Positions 16,542 to 23,307 of a stretch of DNA of 45,961 bases are shown here, piece by piece (position 1 is the first letter of the stretch; each line of letters begins with the position of its first letter). Where the stretch lies: NCBI GenBank assembly GCA_020723385.1, contig DYIZ01000001.1, positions 22,074 to 68,034 of the forward strand, given 5' to 3'. Source of the DNA: Candidatus Aquidulcis sp. (GTDB lineage Bacteria; Chloroflexota; Anaerolineae; Anaerolineales; UBA4823). The notes below the pieces were generated by a model, which worked only from the letters and a program-made list of their open reading frames with translations, was not told the origin of the DNA and made no database searches. A program made the position numbers and the translations under genes.

Positions 16542-17501
16542 CAAAGTATCGCGCAGCGACTGTTCCAACGAGTATCGCGGCTGCCAGCCCAGGTCGCGGC
16601 GGATTTTGTCGGAGGTGTAGGCCTTATCCACGTTGAGAGCGGATATTTTCTTGAAGCCGGGGTTGAGCCGCAGAAAATCGAGCATCTCGACCAGTATATC
16701 GCCCAACCCGAGGAGGGCAGATGGTATGGGGAAAACCGGCGCTTTTTTCCCGATGACGCGCAGCGCCGCCCGTGTGAAAGTGAGCATATCCACGTTTTCG
16801 GTGGTGACGATGTACCGCTCTCCGCTCTGACCTCGCGCAATCGCCAGCACTGCCGCATCGGCTACGTCGCGCACATCCACAAAGCTGTTGATGGTGCTGA
16901 TCATTGGGAAGACAGGCAGCCAGCGCAGGAGGCGGCTCACACTTTCGATGCGCCGCGAGCCGGGGCCGATGATGACGCTCGGATTCAGGATCACCACCCG
17001 GATGCGGTCGGCTTTTCCCTGGATGTATTGCTCACCGACGAGCTTGCTGTATCCGTATGGGTCAGCAGCCCGCTTCTCTGCGAGGTTGGGGATCATCGTC
17101 TCGTCCGAGAGTTGTCCAGCCCGCCTGCCGACGGCCGAGATCGAGCTGATAAAAATAAAATTCCGGCAGCCATGAGCGATTGCCGCTTCGAACAGCGCTT
17201 CGGTCCCGACGATGTTCGAGCGAATCAGCTCATCGGCATCGCCTTTTTTGAAGGAGACCAGCGCCGCGTTGTGGATCACAGTCTCCACGCCGTCCAACTC
17301 GGAGGCGAAAGTTACCGGCCGGGCGAGGTCGCCGGTGATCAGCCGGACGCGAGCCATCTCCCGGATGGGGAGATGTGTGCTGCGAGGCGTGCGCACCAGC
17401 ACGTGCAATTCGGCCTGAGGGTCGTGATCGTGAACCGCTTGAACGATATACTGCCCAAGGAAGCCGAACCCGCCGGTGATGAAGACCGCGCCCGTCGTCA
17501 C
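16530..17501 (-). CDS. NAD-dependent epimerase/dehydratase (extended SDR)
   Basis: 323 residues. ITGGFGFLG (8-16) is the dinucleotide site. The catalytic region has FISSISAVG (Ser about 119-122) and PYGYSK (Y149, K153). VVILNPSVIIGPG and FVDVRDVADAAVLA are typical of the 3-beta-HSD/NAD-dependent epimerase group acting on nucleotide sugars or steroid/isoprenoid alcohols; the substrate is not clear. The start is GTG at 17501, immediately after the GNAT stop codon, with GGAG six bases upstream, so the two genes are coupled. The last few codons lie in a repeat element, so the natural C-terminus may have been altered by it. Confidence 0.88.
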   Translation of the reverse strand: MTTGAVFITGGFGFLGQYIVQAVHDHDPQAELHVLVRTPRSTHLPIREMARVRLITGDLARPVTFASELDGVETVIHNAALVSFKKGDADELIRSNIVGTEALFEAAIAHGCRNFIFISSISAVGRRAGQLSDETMIPNLAEKRAADPYGYSKLVGEQYIQGKADRIRVVILNPSVIIGPGSRRIESVSRLLRWLPVFPMISTINSFVDVRDVADAAVLAIARGQSGERYIVTTENVDMLTFTRAALRVIGKKAPVFPIPSALLGLGDILVEMLDFLRLNPGFKKISALNVDKAYTSDKIRRDLGWQPRYSLEQSLRDTLVES

Positions 17502-17939
17502 TCACAACTCCATCGCAAAATACACATCGCCGCCCTCGTAATGGGTGATAAGAAAGCCGTAGTCGAGGTAAAAAGCCACAACTTCTCGCCACGCGGCGGT
17601 TGTTTCGAGGGTCACCCGGCGGCAGCCGGATGCTTTGGCCTGTTCGAGAAGCGCCTGCAAGATGGCGCGGCCAATCCCGCTGCGGCGGGCGCTCCTGGCG
17701 ACGGACATTCGCACAATCTCAGCGGTATTGTTGGTGCGGGGAACGAGCGCTCCCGTTCCAACGATTTGGCCATCCTGCCGGGCGACGAGGAAAGTGGCGC
17801 TGGCGTATGTTTGGGCAATGTCGTCGAGGTCGGGGTTCTTCGTCGGGTCGAGGAAGCCCCAATGTTCGACCAGCCCGGCCAGGATAAGCGCTTTGACCGG
17901 TTGTTGATCCTCGGGACTAAAAGGGGAGATGATAATCAT
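17502..17939 (-). CDS. GNAT family N-acetyltransferase
   Basis: 145 residues. The acetyl-CoA pyrophosphate loop is MSVARSARRSGIGRAIL (R/QxxGxG/A pattern), preceded by the beta strand GTGALVPRTNNTAEIVRM. The C-terminal Tyr motif is WREVVAFYLDYGFLITHYE. It transfers an acetyl group from CoA to an amine; the target is unknown. It begins 20 bases after the second valS on the same strand, without a clear ribosome site, and is followed directly by the epimerase start (TGA then GTG). It may be the last-but-one part of a T-box controlled transcript. Confidence 0.9.
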   Translation of the reverse strand: MIIISPFSPEDQQPVKALILAGLVEHWGFLDPTKNPDLDDIAQTYASATFLVARQDGQIVGTGALVPRTNNTAEIVRMSVARSARRSGIGRAILQALLEQAKASGCRRVTLETTAAWREVVAFYLDYGFLITHYEGGDVYFAMEL

Positions 17940-17959
17940 TTAGGGTCTGGATAACTCGA

Positions 17960-20602
17960 TCAATTTTCAATTTTCAGTCGTATCCATTCATTTACCAATG
18001 TAAAGTCATGGAGATCGCTTCCCGCGGGACAAAACTCGATGGCCTGGGTGCGGGTGATGCTCATCAAGTCGTCGCGGGCGGCGGGAAGCGCTTGCCAGAT
18101 TCGATCCTCAGCCTCCGGTCGTCCGTCAGTAATCACAGCCGCCAATTGTACTCGATTCAGTGTGCTGCCCAGGGGTAGATTTCGCTCACTTTTATAGCGC
18201 CGTACAGCGGTGGCGATCTCGACGAGCGTTTGCCCCACCTTTTCGGCATCATCGTCTTCCATCGCCGGATCGTCCGCCGGCCACGCTTCCTGGTGAAGCG
18301 AGCCTCTATCCCCAATTTCCTTTTCCCCTATCCCCTGGTATATCGCCTCGGTCACATACGGCAAGAACGGCGCGAATAGTTTGATAATGGTGAGCAGTAA
18401 ATAGCGCATAGTTGAGATCACGCCCGCATGGGTTGGGCAGGCGGCATCGTACAGGCGCTGCTTCGCTAATTCGATGTAATTGTCGGCCAGTTCGGTCCAG
18501 AAGAAGGCCTCGATCTCGCTCTTGGCGGTGGCGTAATCGTAGCCGTGGAAAAGCTCGGTCACGCGGCGGATGAGCTTTTGGGCGCGGGAGAGGATCCAGC
18601 GATCAGCAGGGGATAGGGGAATAAGGGATAAGGGGGAAAGTTCCCCTATCCCCTTTCCCTTTTCCCCTAAGAAGTTTTCCACAAACCTCGCCACATTCCA
18701 CAGTTTCGTTGCCAACTTGGCGCCCATCTGGATTTTTTCCTCGCTGATGACCGAATCTTTGCCGGGGCCGGTCGAAGCAGCCCAATAGCGCACCGCGTCG
18801 GCGGAATAGCGCTCGATCATTTCCGTGGGCGACATCGGCCCGCCGCCGCGCGATTTGCTGATCTTGCCCATGCCCTCGCCTGCCAGCCCCCAACCGGAGA
18901 TGAGCACATCCGACCAGGGCAGCGCTTCCCAGTGATACTGCGATTTGACGATGGTGTAGAAGGCCCAGGTGCGGATGATCTCGTGCGCCTGGGGGCGCAG
19001 TGAGAATGGGAATACCATCCCGTAGGGGCGACCCGTGTGGTTCTGTAAAATTTCAATTTCTGGCTCATTCTGTTGCCCATAATTTATCTCGACAGGCAGA
19101 GATGGGTCGCCCCTACGCACGCCATTATTTTCGGACGGTCTCCATCCCCCCGCAATCTGCGGCGACAACGATGAGGTTGCCCACGTGTCGAAAATATCTT
19201 CCTCGGGGATGAAATCTGCGCTGCCACATTTGGGGCAGGGATGGATGGGCTGTGTCACGGTGGGTTCCACCGGCAGTTGGGATTCTTGTGCCAGGAGAGT
19301 TTCGCCACAGGAACGGCAATACCACACCGGGAACGGCACGCCGAAATAACGCTGGCGCGACAGACACCAGTCCCAGTTCAGCCCCTCGACCCAGGCGCGG
19401 TAGCGGGCTTGCATGTGGTCGGGATGCCAGGCGATCTTCTCCCCGGCGGCAAGCAGCTTTTCTTTGAAATCCAGCACGTTCACGAACCATTGCTTCACCA
19501 CGATGTATTCAACCGGGGTGTCGCAGCGTTCGTGGACGCGTATCGTCTGCGAGGTGGGCTGGCGGCTCACGAGAAAGCCGCGACCCTCCAGGGCTTTTTT
19601 GATCTCCCTGCGGGCGTCGGTGATCTTCATTCCGGCGTAATCTCCAGCGGCAGCCGTCATCCGCCCGGCGCGGTCAATCGCTTCGACCAGGGGCAGCTTG
19701 TGGGTGTACCACCAGGCCACGTCGGTTGTATCGCCGAAAGTGCAGCACATCACCGCGCCGGTGCCTTTTTCGGGGTCCGCAGCGGGATCGGCGAGGATAG
19801 GGACAACCTGACCGAAGAGGGGCACTGCTGCCGATTGTCCGATCAGCGCCCGGTAGCGGCCATCATCCGGGTGGACGAAGATCGCCACGCAGGCCGGCAG
19901 CAGCTCAGGGCGGGTGGTGGCGATGGAGATGTGGGCGGGGGTCGTTTCCCCTATCCCCCTATCCCCTTTCCCCTCGAAGGGATAAGGGATAAGGGATAGG
20001 GGAAAGTGGAGGGTCACAAACTCACTTTCGCGTTCGAGATCGTTCAACTCCGCCTGGGCGATGGAGGTCTGGCATTCGGGGCACCAGATGGCGGGTGATT
20101 CGCGGCGATAAGCCAACCCGCGCCGGTACAGATCAATGAATGACCACTGGCACAGGCGGCGGGAGGCGTCGTCAATCGTGCGGTAGGTGTAGCGCCAGTC
20201 AATGGACAACCCCAATCGCTGCCATAGGGCTTGGTAATCTTTCTCGGCTTCTTCGCTGACTTGCAAACACCGTTCGATGAAGGCTTGTCGCCCGATCTGT
20301 GCGGCGCGCACGCCTTGTCTTTTTTCCACCAATCGCTCGGTGGGCAGGCCGTTGTCATCGTAGCCCATCGGATAGTACACGTTGTAGCCATTCATGCGCC
20401 AGAAACGGGCGACGAAATCGGGGTGGCTGTAAGAATAAACATGGCCCAGATGCAAGTGACCCGATACGGTGGGCGGCGGCGTGTCAATCGAGTAAACTGG
20501 CGCGGGCGAGTCAGGATCGAAATGGTAAATGCCTGCCTCTTGCCAGAATGCTTGCAGGCGGGGTTCGGTTTCTTTGGGGTTGTAGGTTTTAGGCAGTGTC
20601 AT
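17960..20602 (-). CDS. valS: Valyl-tRNA synthetase, archaeal-like type, T-box controlled
   Basis: 880 residues. HIGH region PPPTVSGHLHLGH (42-54), YDDNGLPTERLVEK, editing-domain entry ISIATTRPELLPA, GTGAVMCCTFGDTTD, two zinc-type Cys pairs, GKISKSRGG (KISKS 580-584) and YSADAVRYWAAS. This set is typical of the archaeal/alphaproteobacterial-like ValRS clade and differs from the bacterial type at 11108-13843. The bacterial C-terminal coiled coil is absent. The start at 20602 (MTLPKTYNPKE) has AAGGA seven bases upstream; the longer frame runs into a repeat. Four repeat-derived insertions are in frame: FPLSLIPYPFEGKGDRG before the editing domain, RRGDPSLPVEINYG...RPYG in the catalytic core, EKGKGIGELSPLSLIPLSP before the anticodon domain, and QGIGEKEIGDRGS within it. 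Confidence 0.95.
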   Translation of the reverse strand: MTLPKTYNPKETEPRLQAFWQEAGIYHFDPDSPAPVYSIDTPPPTVSGHLHLGHVYSYSHPDFVARFWRMNGYNVYYPMGYDDNGLPTERLVEKRQGVRAAQIGRQAFIERCLQVSEEAEKDYQALWQRLGLSIDWRYTYRTIDDASRRLCQWSFIDLYRRGLAYRRESPAIWCPECQTSIAQAELNDLERESEFVTLHFPLSLIPYPFEGKGDRGIGETTPAHISIATTRPELLPACVAIFVHPDDGRYRALIGQSAAVPLFGQVVPILADPAADPEKGTGAVMCCTFGDTTDVAWWYTHKLPLVEAIDRAGRMTAAAGDYAGMKITDARREIKKALEGRGFLVSRQPTSQTIRVHERCDTPVEYIVVKQWFVNVLDFKEKLLAAGEKIAWHPDHMQARYRAWVEGLNWDWCLSRQRYFGVPFPVWYCRSCGETLLAQESQLPVEPTVTQPIHPCPKCGSADFIPEEDIFDTWATSSLSPQIAGGWRPSENNGVRRGDPSLPVEINYGQQNEPEIEILQNHTGRPYGMVFPFSLRPQAHEIIRTWAFYTIVKSQYHWEALPWSDVLISGWGLAGEGMGKISKSRGGGPMSPTEMIERYSADAVRYWAASTGPGKDSVISEEKIQMGAKLATKLWNVARFVENFLGEKGKGIGELSPLSLIPLSPADRWILSRAQKLIRRVTELFHGYDYATAKSEIEAFFWTELADNYIELAKQRLYDAACPTHAGVISTMRYLLLTIIKLFAPFLPYVTEAIYQGIGEKEIGDRGSLHQEAWPADDPAMEDDDAEKVGQTLVEIATAVRRYKSERNLPLGSTLNRVQLAAVITDGRPEAEDRIWQALPAARDDLMSITRTQAIEFCPAGSDLHDFTLVNEWIRLKIEN
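18303..18338. repeat. G-rich repeat tract in second valS (family R4, site 3)
   Basis: C-rich on the plus strand (CTATCCCC and TTTTCCCCTATCCCC words), read in frame on the minus strand as QGIGEKEIGDRG. It lies in the anticodon-domain loop after VTEAIY, the same loop as 11646-11672 in the first valS. Confidence 0.8.
18608..18668. repeat. G-rich palindromic tract in second valS (family R4, site 2)
   Basis: A run of GGGGATAGGGGA and AAGGGATAAGGG units is followed, after AAAGTT, by the complementary C-rich run, forming an imperfect hairpin of about 60 bases. Read in frame it gives GEKGKGIGELSPLSLIPLSP, the linker before ADRWILSRA. It matches the position of 11977-12037 in the first valS. Confidence 0.85.
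19021..19117. repeat. 97-bp palindrome with 14-bp perfect ends inside second valS (family R7)
   Basis: The end CGTAGGGGCGACCC (19021-19034) is the exact reverse complement of 19104-19117. The AT-richer interior is unlike the surrounding gene. It is read in frame without a stop on the minus strand, adding about 33 residues (RRGDPSLPVEINYG...ILQNHTGRPYG) between TSSLSPQIAGGW and FPFSLRPQAHEIIR, two blocks that are close together in this family. Confidence 0.9.
19945..20005. repeat. G-rich palindromic tract in second valS (family R4, site 1)
   Basis: TTTCCCCTATCCC (19945-19957) is the exact reverse complement of 19993-20005. Both arms are translated in frame, one as FPLSLIPYPF and the other as GKGDRGIGE, immediately before ISIATTRPE. 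This is the same loop that carries the R5 element in the first valS. Confidence 0.85.
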
Positions 20603-20650
20603 GGCATATTCCTTGTTATGGTGATGGTGGACGGCGGAAGGCGGACGGTG

Positions 20651-20685
20651 GACCGTAGACAACATGCTGTCATCGGTCTACGGTC
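20651..20685. repeat. CGGTC-rich inverted repeat (family R8)
   Basis: GACCGTAGAC (20651-20660) pairs with GTCTACGGTC (20676-20685), between the T-box terminator and the valS start codon. Adjacent sequence (20629-20655) is also made of GGACGG-type words. Similar CGGTC words occur in frame in the polymerase gene at 45533-45598. Confidence 0.75.
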
Positions 20686-20688
20686 GAA

Positions 20689-20727
20689 CAAAAAACGCCC
20701 TTCGCCTCGATTGAGGACGAAAGGGCG
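20689..20727 (-). terminator. T-box intrinsic terminator
   Basis: On the minus strand CGCCCTTTCG pairs with CGAAGGGCG, with an inner CCTC/GAGG pair, followed by six T residues (20695-20690). It begins a few bases after the T-box sequence, as expected for the transcription-attenuation class. Confidence 0.92.
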
Positions 20728-20975
20728 CTGTGAGCCTTCCGCGGTACCACCTCAGTTCACCGTTTGAAATCCGGTGCGCTTCTCCCGGCGATCACCGGGA
20801 TTCTGCTGTAACGGGCTTACCCGTATCGGTCTACTTTCCAGCAGAGGCCGGATTTCTTCGATAATACTCCAGGCGACATTCGGCGGTTGCGGTTGGGGAG
20901 GCTTCCAGCCAAAGGCGCTCCGTCTCTATCAAAGCCCTGGCCGCTTACTCCTCCTGGAAGGAACGTATGTGATTG
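20689..20975 (-). ncRNA. T-box riboswitch (tRNA-Val) with terminator/antiterminator
   Basis: Transcribed on the minus strand toward the second valS. The conserved T-box is AGGTGGTACCGCG (complement of 20740-20752), whose UGGU can pair with an ACCA tRNA end. Stem I is closed by CCAGG (20957-20953) and CCTGG (20873-20869). AGUA stands on its 5' side and GAAUGUCG on its 3' side, so the specifier codon is GUC (Val) at 20877-20875, followed by a purine. A hairpin CCCGG/CCGGG, the antiterminator region and a terminator follow. Uncharged tRNA-Val should favour readthrough and raise ValRS synthesis. The mature 5' end is inferred from the promoter. Confidence 0.93.
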
Positions 20976-20981
20976 GACGGC

Positions 20982-21010
20982 ATTATACCCACGAGCCGGA
21001 GAGCCGTCAA
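20982..21010 (-). promoter_or_regulatory. Consensus promoter of the T-box / valS transcript
   Basis: TTGACG (21010-21005), a 17-base gap and TATAAT (20987-20982) on the minus strand. The start of transcription is expected near 20975, just before stem I of the T-box. Confidence 0.92.
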
Positions 21011-21020
21011 TGAGCGGCGA

Positions 21021-21043
21021 AGGTCGGATTGCCAATCCGACCT
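21021..21043. repeat. AGGTCGGATTG palindrome (family R12)
   Basis: AGGTCGGATTG (21021-21031) and CAATCCGACCT (21033-21043) are perfect 11-bp arms around a single C. It lies just upstream of the T-box promoter and is probably another short mobile repeat. Confidence 0.8.
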
Positions 21044-21104
21044 ACTTCTGGCGGCGTATCACGTCAAATCCCGGGTACCAAGATTAAAATAAGATGAGAA
21101 TAAC

Positions 21105-21134
21105 TTGACTTTTAAGCTACCGGTATGCTATTCT
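21105..21134 (+). promoter_or_regulatory. Probable promoter of the MBL-fold gene
   Basis: TTGACT (21105-21110), an 18-base gap and TATTCT (21129-21134), leaving a leader of about 30 bases before the ATG at 21174. With the divergent T-box promoter this accounts for the 570-base gap between the two genes. Confidence 0.6.
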
Positions 21135-21173
21135 ACTCCCTGTCCGAAATTCCACGTGTACCAAAGGTAGCCT

Positions 21174-22067
21174 ATGCAACGGGAACGTGTCGCCGAAAAT
21201 TTGTACTCTTTCCAAAGTGAAACTTATGCGCAAGTGACTGCCGGGGCAGTCATCGGGCCAAATTGGGCAGTGGTAATTGACACCCTGGCAACGCCCGAAG
21301 ATACGCTCCAAATCCGGAGCTTTATCGAACACGAATTAAATACACCGATCCGGTATGTGATCAATACGCACTATCACGCGGATCATAGTTGGGGTAATTG
21401 TTTTTTCAATGGGGCCACGATCATCTCGCATGGTTTGTGCCGCCAGCAATTAGAGACCAAGGGCATGGCATCGTTGCAGGAAGCTCGTAAGCACAACCCT
21501 GCCCTGCGACAGGTGAAGATCGTCTTACCCCACATGACGTTTGACGAAGGTTTTTTGAGTTTGCGTGTGGGAAAGAAAAACCTGAATCTCATCCCTCTGC
21601 CCGGCCCCAGCTCGGATAACATTGGCATCCTGGTCGAAGAAGACCGGGTCTTGTTCGCGGGCGACGCATTCATGCCGCTGCCGTACCTCGTTGACGGCGA
21701 CGTGGATGATCTGACGGCTTCGCTGAAGAAAATTGGCAAAATGGGATTGGAAAACGTCATCCAGGGGCATGGTGATATTGTCCTGAGAGGCGAGATTGAC
21801 ATTGCCATCAAAGAAAACCTGGCTTACCTGTCTGCTGTGCGCAAAGCTGTACGCAAGGCTTCGCGCCGCAAATATCCCTTCGAAATGCTGGCTGAAGTGA
21901 ATGTCGAGTCGTGCGGCAAGAGCCGCGTGCTCATCGGCGGCCTGGCTGAAGAGCTGCATCGCCGCAACCTGCGGGGATTGTACCGCCAGATGTACGGCGA
22001 ACCGCTTCAGCCGACCGATGATGACGATTTTGATGACGAAGAGTACGACGACGAAGACGATGAGTAG
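21174..22067 (+). CDS. Metallo-beta-lactamase-fold hydrolase with variant metal site
   Basis: 297 residues. The HxHxDH motif is intact in INTHYHADHSWGN (H66, H68, D70, H71). The bridging aspartate (FAGDAF, D163) and the last histidine (IQGHGD, H199) are present. Where the family normally has PGHT/S with a metal-binding His, this protein has LPGPSSDN, so that ligand is missing. The C-terminus is a highly acidic tail (about 277-297, mostly Asp/Glu). It is probably a cytoplasmic hydrolase of unknown substrate, and the altered site may bind a single metal. A short AAAGG precedes the ATG. It is monocistronic, with its own promoter and a strong terminator. Confidence 0.85.
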   Translation: MQRERVAENLYSFQSETYAQVTAGAVIGPNWAVVIDTLATPEDTLQIRSFIEHELNTPIRYVINTHYHADHSWGNCFFNGATIISHGLCRQQLETKGMASLQEARKHNPALRQVKIVLPHMTFDEGFLSLRVGKKNLNLIPLPGPSSDNIGILVEEDRVLFAGDAFMPLPYLVDGDVDDLTASLKKIGKMGLENVIQGHGDIVLRGEIDIAIKENLAYLSAVRKAVRKASRRKYPFEMLAEVNVESCGKSRVLIGGLAEELHRRNLRGLYRQMYGEPLQPTDDDDFDDEEYDDEDDE

Positions 22068-22068
22068 G

Positions 22069-22131
22069 AAAACCAAAAACTCGATGTCCGTGCGAGCGCA
22101 GCCTGCACGGACATCGAGTTTTTGGTTTTTT
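22069..22131. terminator. Bidirectional terminator, 25-bp perfect inverted repeat
   Basis: Arms 22069-22093 and 22105-22129 are perfect complements around an 11-base loop, with A-rich/T-rich outer ends (AAAACCAAAAAC, then GTTTTTGGTTTTTT). It lies one base after the MBL stop codon and ends before the plsY stop, so it can stop both convergent transcripts. Confidence 0.9.
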
Positions 22132-22152
22132 GCTTCCCAGGCCTGACCTCGC

Positions 22153-22818
22153 CTAGTTCTGTTTTCCTTTCTTCCGCCGCGCCCGCCATCCGACCAGCCG
22201 TTCATTGCCCTGAATCAACCGGCGAATATTGGGCCTCAGCGCCCACAGGAGCAGGAACTCAGCCAGGATTCCGTAGAAAATATACTGCCAGGGGTCGCCA
22301 AAATTGAAAAACCGGATGATAAAGATCGTGGCGATCACGATCCCCACGCTCATTGTCGTCACCGAAGCGTAACCGACGAAATACCAGACCAATCCCCCAA
22401 TAACAAGCAAGAAGATAATACTCGGCGGCCAGAGGGCAAAAGCGCCGCCAGCGCATGGAGCTGCGCCCGCTCCGCCGCGCAATTGGATTTCCCCTTTCTC
22501 GTTGCGTTCGATCAAATAGATCGAGTAATTGTGTCCCATGATAGCCGCCAGGGGAGCCAAAATCTGAACCCAGGGATCATTCGGGTAAATTGCCTGAGCG
22601 ATCCAAACTGCCGCTGCTCCTTTGGTAACATCCAGCACACCGGTGAGTATCCCGGCAAAAGCGCCCGCTGCCCGAAAAGCATTCGTCCCGCCGGTGCGCC
22701 CGCTGGCAACCTGGCGAATATCCTTGCCAGTGCTCAATTTGACGATCAGCAGCCCAAAGGGAATTGCTCCCAACATATACCCCAAAAGAACAATACCAGT
22801 TTTTGCCAGTAATTCCAT
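22153..22818 (-). CDS. plsY: Acyl-phosphate:glycerol-3-phosphate acyltransferase PlsY family
   Basis: 221 residues, integral membrane, about seven hydrophobic segments. PlsY transfers the acyl group of acyl-phosphate to glycerol-3-phosphate in the first step of phospholipid synthesis. The motif SGRTGGTNAFR (39-49) and GHNYSIYL (95-102) match the family. The glycine-rich motif that is usually GGKG is here RGGAGAAPCAGG (114-125), with Ala in place of Lys. GGAGG lies seven bases before the ATG. Because of the motif change this could be a divergent paralogue rather than the main housekeeping enzyme. It is convergent with the MBL gene. Confidence 0.85.
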   Translation of the reverse strand: MELLAKTGIVLLGYMLGAIPFGLLIVKLSTGKDIRQVASGRTGGTNAFRAAGAFAGILTGVLDVTKGAAAVWIAQAIYPNDPWVQILAPLAAIMGHNYSIYLIERNEKGEIQLRGGAGAAPCAGGAFALWPPSIIFLLVIGGLVWYFVGYASVTTMSVGIVIATIFIIRFFNFGDPWQYIFYGILAEFLLLWALRPNIRRLIQGNERLVGWRARRKKGKQN

Positions 22819-22869
22819 TACAAAACCTCCAAAGAATAGCGGTGTATCACATGAAACCCAATCGGAGGC

Positions 22870-23307
22870 TTAAAGTTGCTGGGAATGGACGATTTCGATG
22901 GGAACTTCCGCAACTTCACCGTTTTGGATGATGAAACCCCTGCAATGCCATTTGCCATCCGCAGCGCTCCAAATCAGATTGATGGTCTCGGGGTAAGCGG
23001 ATTCTGCAACATCCGTGGGGGAAGGTATTGCCGGGCCATTGGGATGGGAATGATAAATGGCGACCAGCTCCAGACCAAGTTTCTCTATCTCAAGGAAGAT
23101 GTGAATCTGCTCTGCGGGATCCAACCGAAAGCGAACGGGGCTGTGGAGGGCATTCGAGACCCGATAGACTCTCTCGGCCCGGCGGGCGCGTCCCGCCACC
23201 AGCCCGCAGGCCTCCTCGGGAGTGCGGGCCGACACATCAGCGAGCATCTGCTGGTAATGCTCTGCTCGCAAACTGAAAATATTACCAGCGAGGGTTACCG
23301 TGTCCAC
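22870..23307 (-). CDS. JAMM/MPN+ metallopeptidase (M67 family)
   Basis: 145 residues. The zinc site pattern is complete: an upstream Glu in TPEEACGLVAG (E31/E32), then YHSHPNGPAIPSPTD with H87, H89, S97 and D100. Bacterial stand-alone JAMM proteins remove ubiquitin-like or sulfur-carrier tails or process small-protein precursors. No ThiS/MoaD-like gene is seen nearby, so the partner is unknown. The frame is open upstream, but the conserved part begins just inside it. The GTG at 23307 is chosen, overlapping the end of the upstream membrane-protein gene by 13 bases, which suggests translational coupling. The ribosome site is weak. Confidence 0.88.
   Translation of the reverse strand: MDTVTLAGNIFSLRAEHYQQMLADVSARTPEEACGLVAGRARRAERVYRVSNALHSPVRFRLDPAEQIHIFLEIEKLGLELVAIYHSHPNGPAIPSPTDVAESAYPETINLIWSAADGKWHCRGFIIQNGEVAEVPIEIVHSQQL

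Noticed and set aside
16470-17954. A 494-codon plus-strand frame opposite the epimerase and GNAT genes
   Set aside because: The minus-strand genes carry clear motifs and coupled starts. The plus-strand product is low-complexity and starts inside a repeat.
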